The notes under the pieces were generated by a model. The model saw nothing but the letters and a program-made list of their open reading frames with translations. It made no database searches and was not told the origin of the DNA. A stretch of 64,000 bases of DNA from Pseudemcibacter sp038106445 (GTDB lineage Bacteria; Pseudomonadota; Alphaproteobacteria; Sphingomonadales; Emcibacteraceae), in NCBI GenBank assembly GCA_038106445.1, contig JAYODU010000001.1:186001-250000 (forward strand), written 5' to 3'. The position numbers were made by a program, and so were the translations under genes. This document shows positions 62,021-64,000 of this stretch, piece after piece; within the stretch, counting starts at the first letter, position 1, and each line of letters starts with the position of its first letter.

Positions 62021-64000
62021 ATGAACAATAATCATAATTTTTACCAATCTGTTACCAATTTAATCCAAAACAACCAAGTAAAACATGCAATAAAAGAACT
62101 TTCTGAATTTCTGGATGATGCGCCGGATGATGAAACCGCATTATCATTGTTAAGTAGTGCGTATATGCGAAATGGCGACGGTGATAAAGCAATTGAAATC
62201 AGTAAAATGGCAACGAAAAAACATCCGAATTCTTTTGCGGCGCATGCAGATTTGGGTTTTTTGTCTATGAAGCTAAAGAACGATAAACAGGCAATTTCTT
62301 CATTTGAGAAAGCGGCCGATTTAAATAAAAATCTCTATCCGGCTTGGGCATTTTTGGAAAAATTATACTTTGATAACAAGCAATATCCTCAAGCTTTAAA
62401 GGCCCTAGAAGAAGCGGAAAAAAATGATCCTTATGATGGCGACTACCGTAAAATGCAGCAGTCCATGAGTGAAGGTAATATTGCAAAGGCCGAACAAATA
62501 GCCCGTTCTATGCTACAGAAACAACCGGGACACCCAAGAGCAGGATTTATGCTCGCATATATTGCCAGCACAGTTGAGGCACATGAACAACGCGCCGAAA
62601 TATTAAGCCATTGTCTGGCTTATCATCCCGCTAATCAGATTTTAAGAAAAGAACTCATTAAATCTCTAGAGGAATTAGGAGAGTACAAACAAGCCCTTCA
62701 AGAAGCAGAAACATTGGTCACTACTGAAAAAAGTTACATTAATTACTGGGTTTTAAGCCGTGTTTACGGCCATCTTGCTGATCATGAAGGCGCACTTAAA
62801 ACGGCGGAAAAAGCAAGTGAATTGGTCAGCGATAACGATGAAGAAAGGGGCAAGGTAGATCTTCTACGTGGCCACGCGCTTAAGATACTGGGCAGGAGGG
62901 AAGAAAGTGAAAAAGCTTATCAATCCTGTATTAAGAATACTCCGAACAATGGCGCTGGTTGGTGGGGGCTTGCTGATTTGAAAAATTATAAATTTTCTGA
63001 TGACGATAAAGATGTAATGGAAAAATTGGCTGATAATGAAAGTGCTGAGATGGCCCAAAGATGTCAGGCTGCATTCGCACTTGCCAAAGCCTATGAGAAT
63101 GATAAACAAAGCAAAAAAGCGTTTGAATGGTACAAAAGGGCAAATGATTTACGACCTGATATAGAGTTTGATCCGAAAAAAAATAAAGATTTTGGCGAGA
63201 AACTGCGTTCAGTTTTTAACCATAAAATGTTTAAAACAATAGCCAACCTTTCACATAAGGCACCAATCCCGATTTTTATTCTTGGCATGCCTCGGGCGGG
63301 ATCAACGTTGATAGAACAAATACTGTCTAGTCACAGTCAGATCGAAGGGACTATGGAACTGCCCACCTTGCCTAAACTTGAGCGATTAATAAAAATATTT
63401 GGCGGTAAAAAGTTCCAAAAACACTACCCTGAAAGTTTGCAGTATTTTTCGGTAGATGAACTATCTAACTTTGGGGATTCTTATATTGAAAGAACTAACA
63501 TATACAGAACCGGAAAATCCTATTTTATTGATAAACTGCCACCAAACTTTGAAAAAGTAGGGTTAATCCACAAGATTATGCCGCAAGCAATCATTATTGA
63601 TGCCCGGCGCCATCCTATGGATTGTGGCTATAGTGCTTTTAAGCAACATTTTGCCGCCGGTCATGAATATAGCTATAAACTCGAAAATATTGGAGATTAT
63701 TACAATGATTACCTTTTAATTATGGATCATTGGGATAAAGTGCTGCCGGGAAAAGTGCTTTGTGTACAATACGAAGATGTTGTCCATAAAACAGAAGAAA
63801 TGGTCAGAAAAATTCTGGATCATATCGGTGTGGAATTTGAAGAAAGCTGCCTTCGTTTCTTTGAGAATAAACGTGCTGTAAAAACAGCAAGCAGTGAACA
63901 GGTGCGTCAACCAATTTATACAAAGGGTATCGGTCAATGGAAGCCTGTGGAAAAGGAACTAGCACCGCTTATAAAAAGTCTGGGTTCTGAAACACTGGCA
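62021..64000 (+). CDS. TPR-repeat sulfotransferase family protein, 3' end outside window
   Basis: The frame is open from ATG 62021 to the window edge (660 codons, no stop). The N-terminal 380 residues hold tandem 34-residue TPR units (AIEISKMATKKHPNSFAAHADLGFLSM, AISSFEKAADLNKNLYPAWAFLEKLYF, ALKALEEAEKNDPYDGDYR, AYQSCIKNTPNNGAGWWGLADL). The C-terminal part is a sulfotransferase domain: PAPS-binding loop FILGMPRAGSTLIEQILSSH (about residues 419-438) and the 3'-phosphate region IIIDARRHPMDCGYSAFKQHF. No signal peptide or good ribosome-binding site is seen. It diverges from the TonB-dependent receptor gene. Acceptor substrates of these fused proteins are unknown; protein or glycan sulfation is possible. 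Confidence 0.9.
   Translation, partial: MNNNHNFYQSVTNLIQNNQVKHAIKELSEFLDDAPDDETALSLLSSAYMRNGDGDKAIEISKMATKKHPNSFAAHADLGFLSMKLKNDKQAISSFEKAADLNKNLYPAWAFLEKLYFDNKQYPQALKALEEAEKNDPYDGDYRKMQQSMSEGNIAKAEQIARSMLQKQPGHPRAGFMLAYIASTVEAHEQRAEILSHCLAYHPANQILRKELIKSLEELGEYKQALQEAETLVTTEKSYINYWVLSRVYGHLADHEGALKTAEKASELVSDNDEERGKVDLLRGHALKILGRREESEKAYQSCIKNTPNNGAGWWGLADLKNYKFSDDDKDVMEKLADNESAEMAQRCQAAFALAKAYENDKQSKKAFEWYKRANDLRPDIEFDPKKNKDFGEKLRSVFNHKMFKTIANLSHKAPIPIFILGMPRAGSTLIEQILSSHSQIEGTMELPTLPKLERLIKIFGGKKFQKHYPESLQYFSVDELSNFGDSYIERTNIYRTGKSYFIDKLPPNFEKVGLIHKIMPQAIIIDARRHPMDCGYSAFKQHFAAGHEYSYKLENIGDYYNDYLLIMDHWDKVLPGKVLCVQYEDVVHKTEEMVRKILDHIGVEFEESCLRFFENKRAVKTASSEQVRQPIYTKGIGQWKPVEKELAPLIKSLGSETLA

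Noticed and set aside
1..64000. tRNA, rRNA, CRISPR, IS or phage elements
   Set aside because: I looked for cloverleaf ends, regular spaced repeats, transposase motifs and integrase or att signs and saw none. Weak structured RNAs could escape reading by eye.

Overview
The window reads as a chromosomal segment of a moderately AT-rich, Gram-negative alphaproteobacterium. The evidence is the leuS-lptE-holA block preceded by a DUF3576 lipoprotein, a TIGR02186 (Alph_Pro_TM) protein beside a TauE/SafE permease, an LPS-assembly lipoprotein, TonB-dependent and RND/TolC envelope systems, and an adrenodoxin-type ferredoxin. A marine heterotroph of a Kordiimonadales/Emcibacter-like lineage is my best guess, but that is inference. 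I recognise no rRNA, tRNA, CRISPR array, insertion sequence or prophage. The DNA is gene-dense, with many ATGA/TGATG couplings and six convergent pairs that overlap by exactly 4 bp.

Layout. 1-4.96 kb: oligopeptidase B (left end cut off), a CitE-like lyase, an exported M28 peptidase, a hotdog thioesterase, YggS and a ThiE-like protein. 4.96-11.0 kb: a putative outer-membrane protein, the DUF3576 lipoprotein, leuS-lptE-holA and an unannotated 35-codon ORF. 11.2-21.4 kb: a sodium symporter, then a complete five-enzyme histidine utilisation locus (hutI divergent from hutF-hutC-hutUHG) with three copies of one HutC operator core, followed by a dialkylglycine decarboxylase. 21.4-28.5 kb: a decayed GGDEF fragment, a stand-alone Lrp/AsnC sensor domain, a divergent MarR/FAH pair, an M14 carboxypeptidase, tandem POT peptide transporters and an iodotyrosine-deiodinase-like flavoprotein. 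28.6-35.5 kb: uup, msrPQ-yjbQ, a Tat-type PLP enzyme, a DUF481 protein and a YceI protein.

35.5-46.9 kb: a three-gene fatty-acid beta-oxidation operon, the TauE/TIGR02186 pair, a small hypothetical gene, aminopeptidase P, a HIBCH/ECH-family enzyme and an RluA-type pseudouridine synthase. 47-53 kb: a tripartite RND efflux operon. 53-59 kb: a [2Fe-2S] ferredoxin and Lrp regulator, divergent from a 48-codon ORF, sdaA and putA. 59-64 kb: a TonB-dependent receptor divergent from a TPR-sulfotransferase gene that runs off the right end.

Together the genes describe a cell that lives on peptides and amino acids. Peptides are cut (S9, M28, M24, M14), imported (POT) and burned (histidine to glutamate and formate, proline to glutamate, serine to pyruvate), alongside fatty-acid and probably valine degradation. 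The least explained parts are the small ORFs, the GGDEF remnant, the operator-like repeats ahead of the TonB receptor, the long palindrome at 45120-45143, and the deiodinase-like flavoprotein with its intact amino-acid-binding triad.
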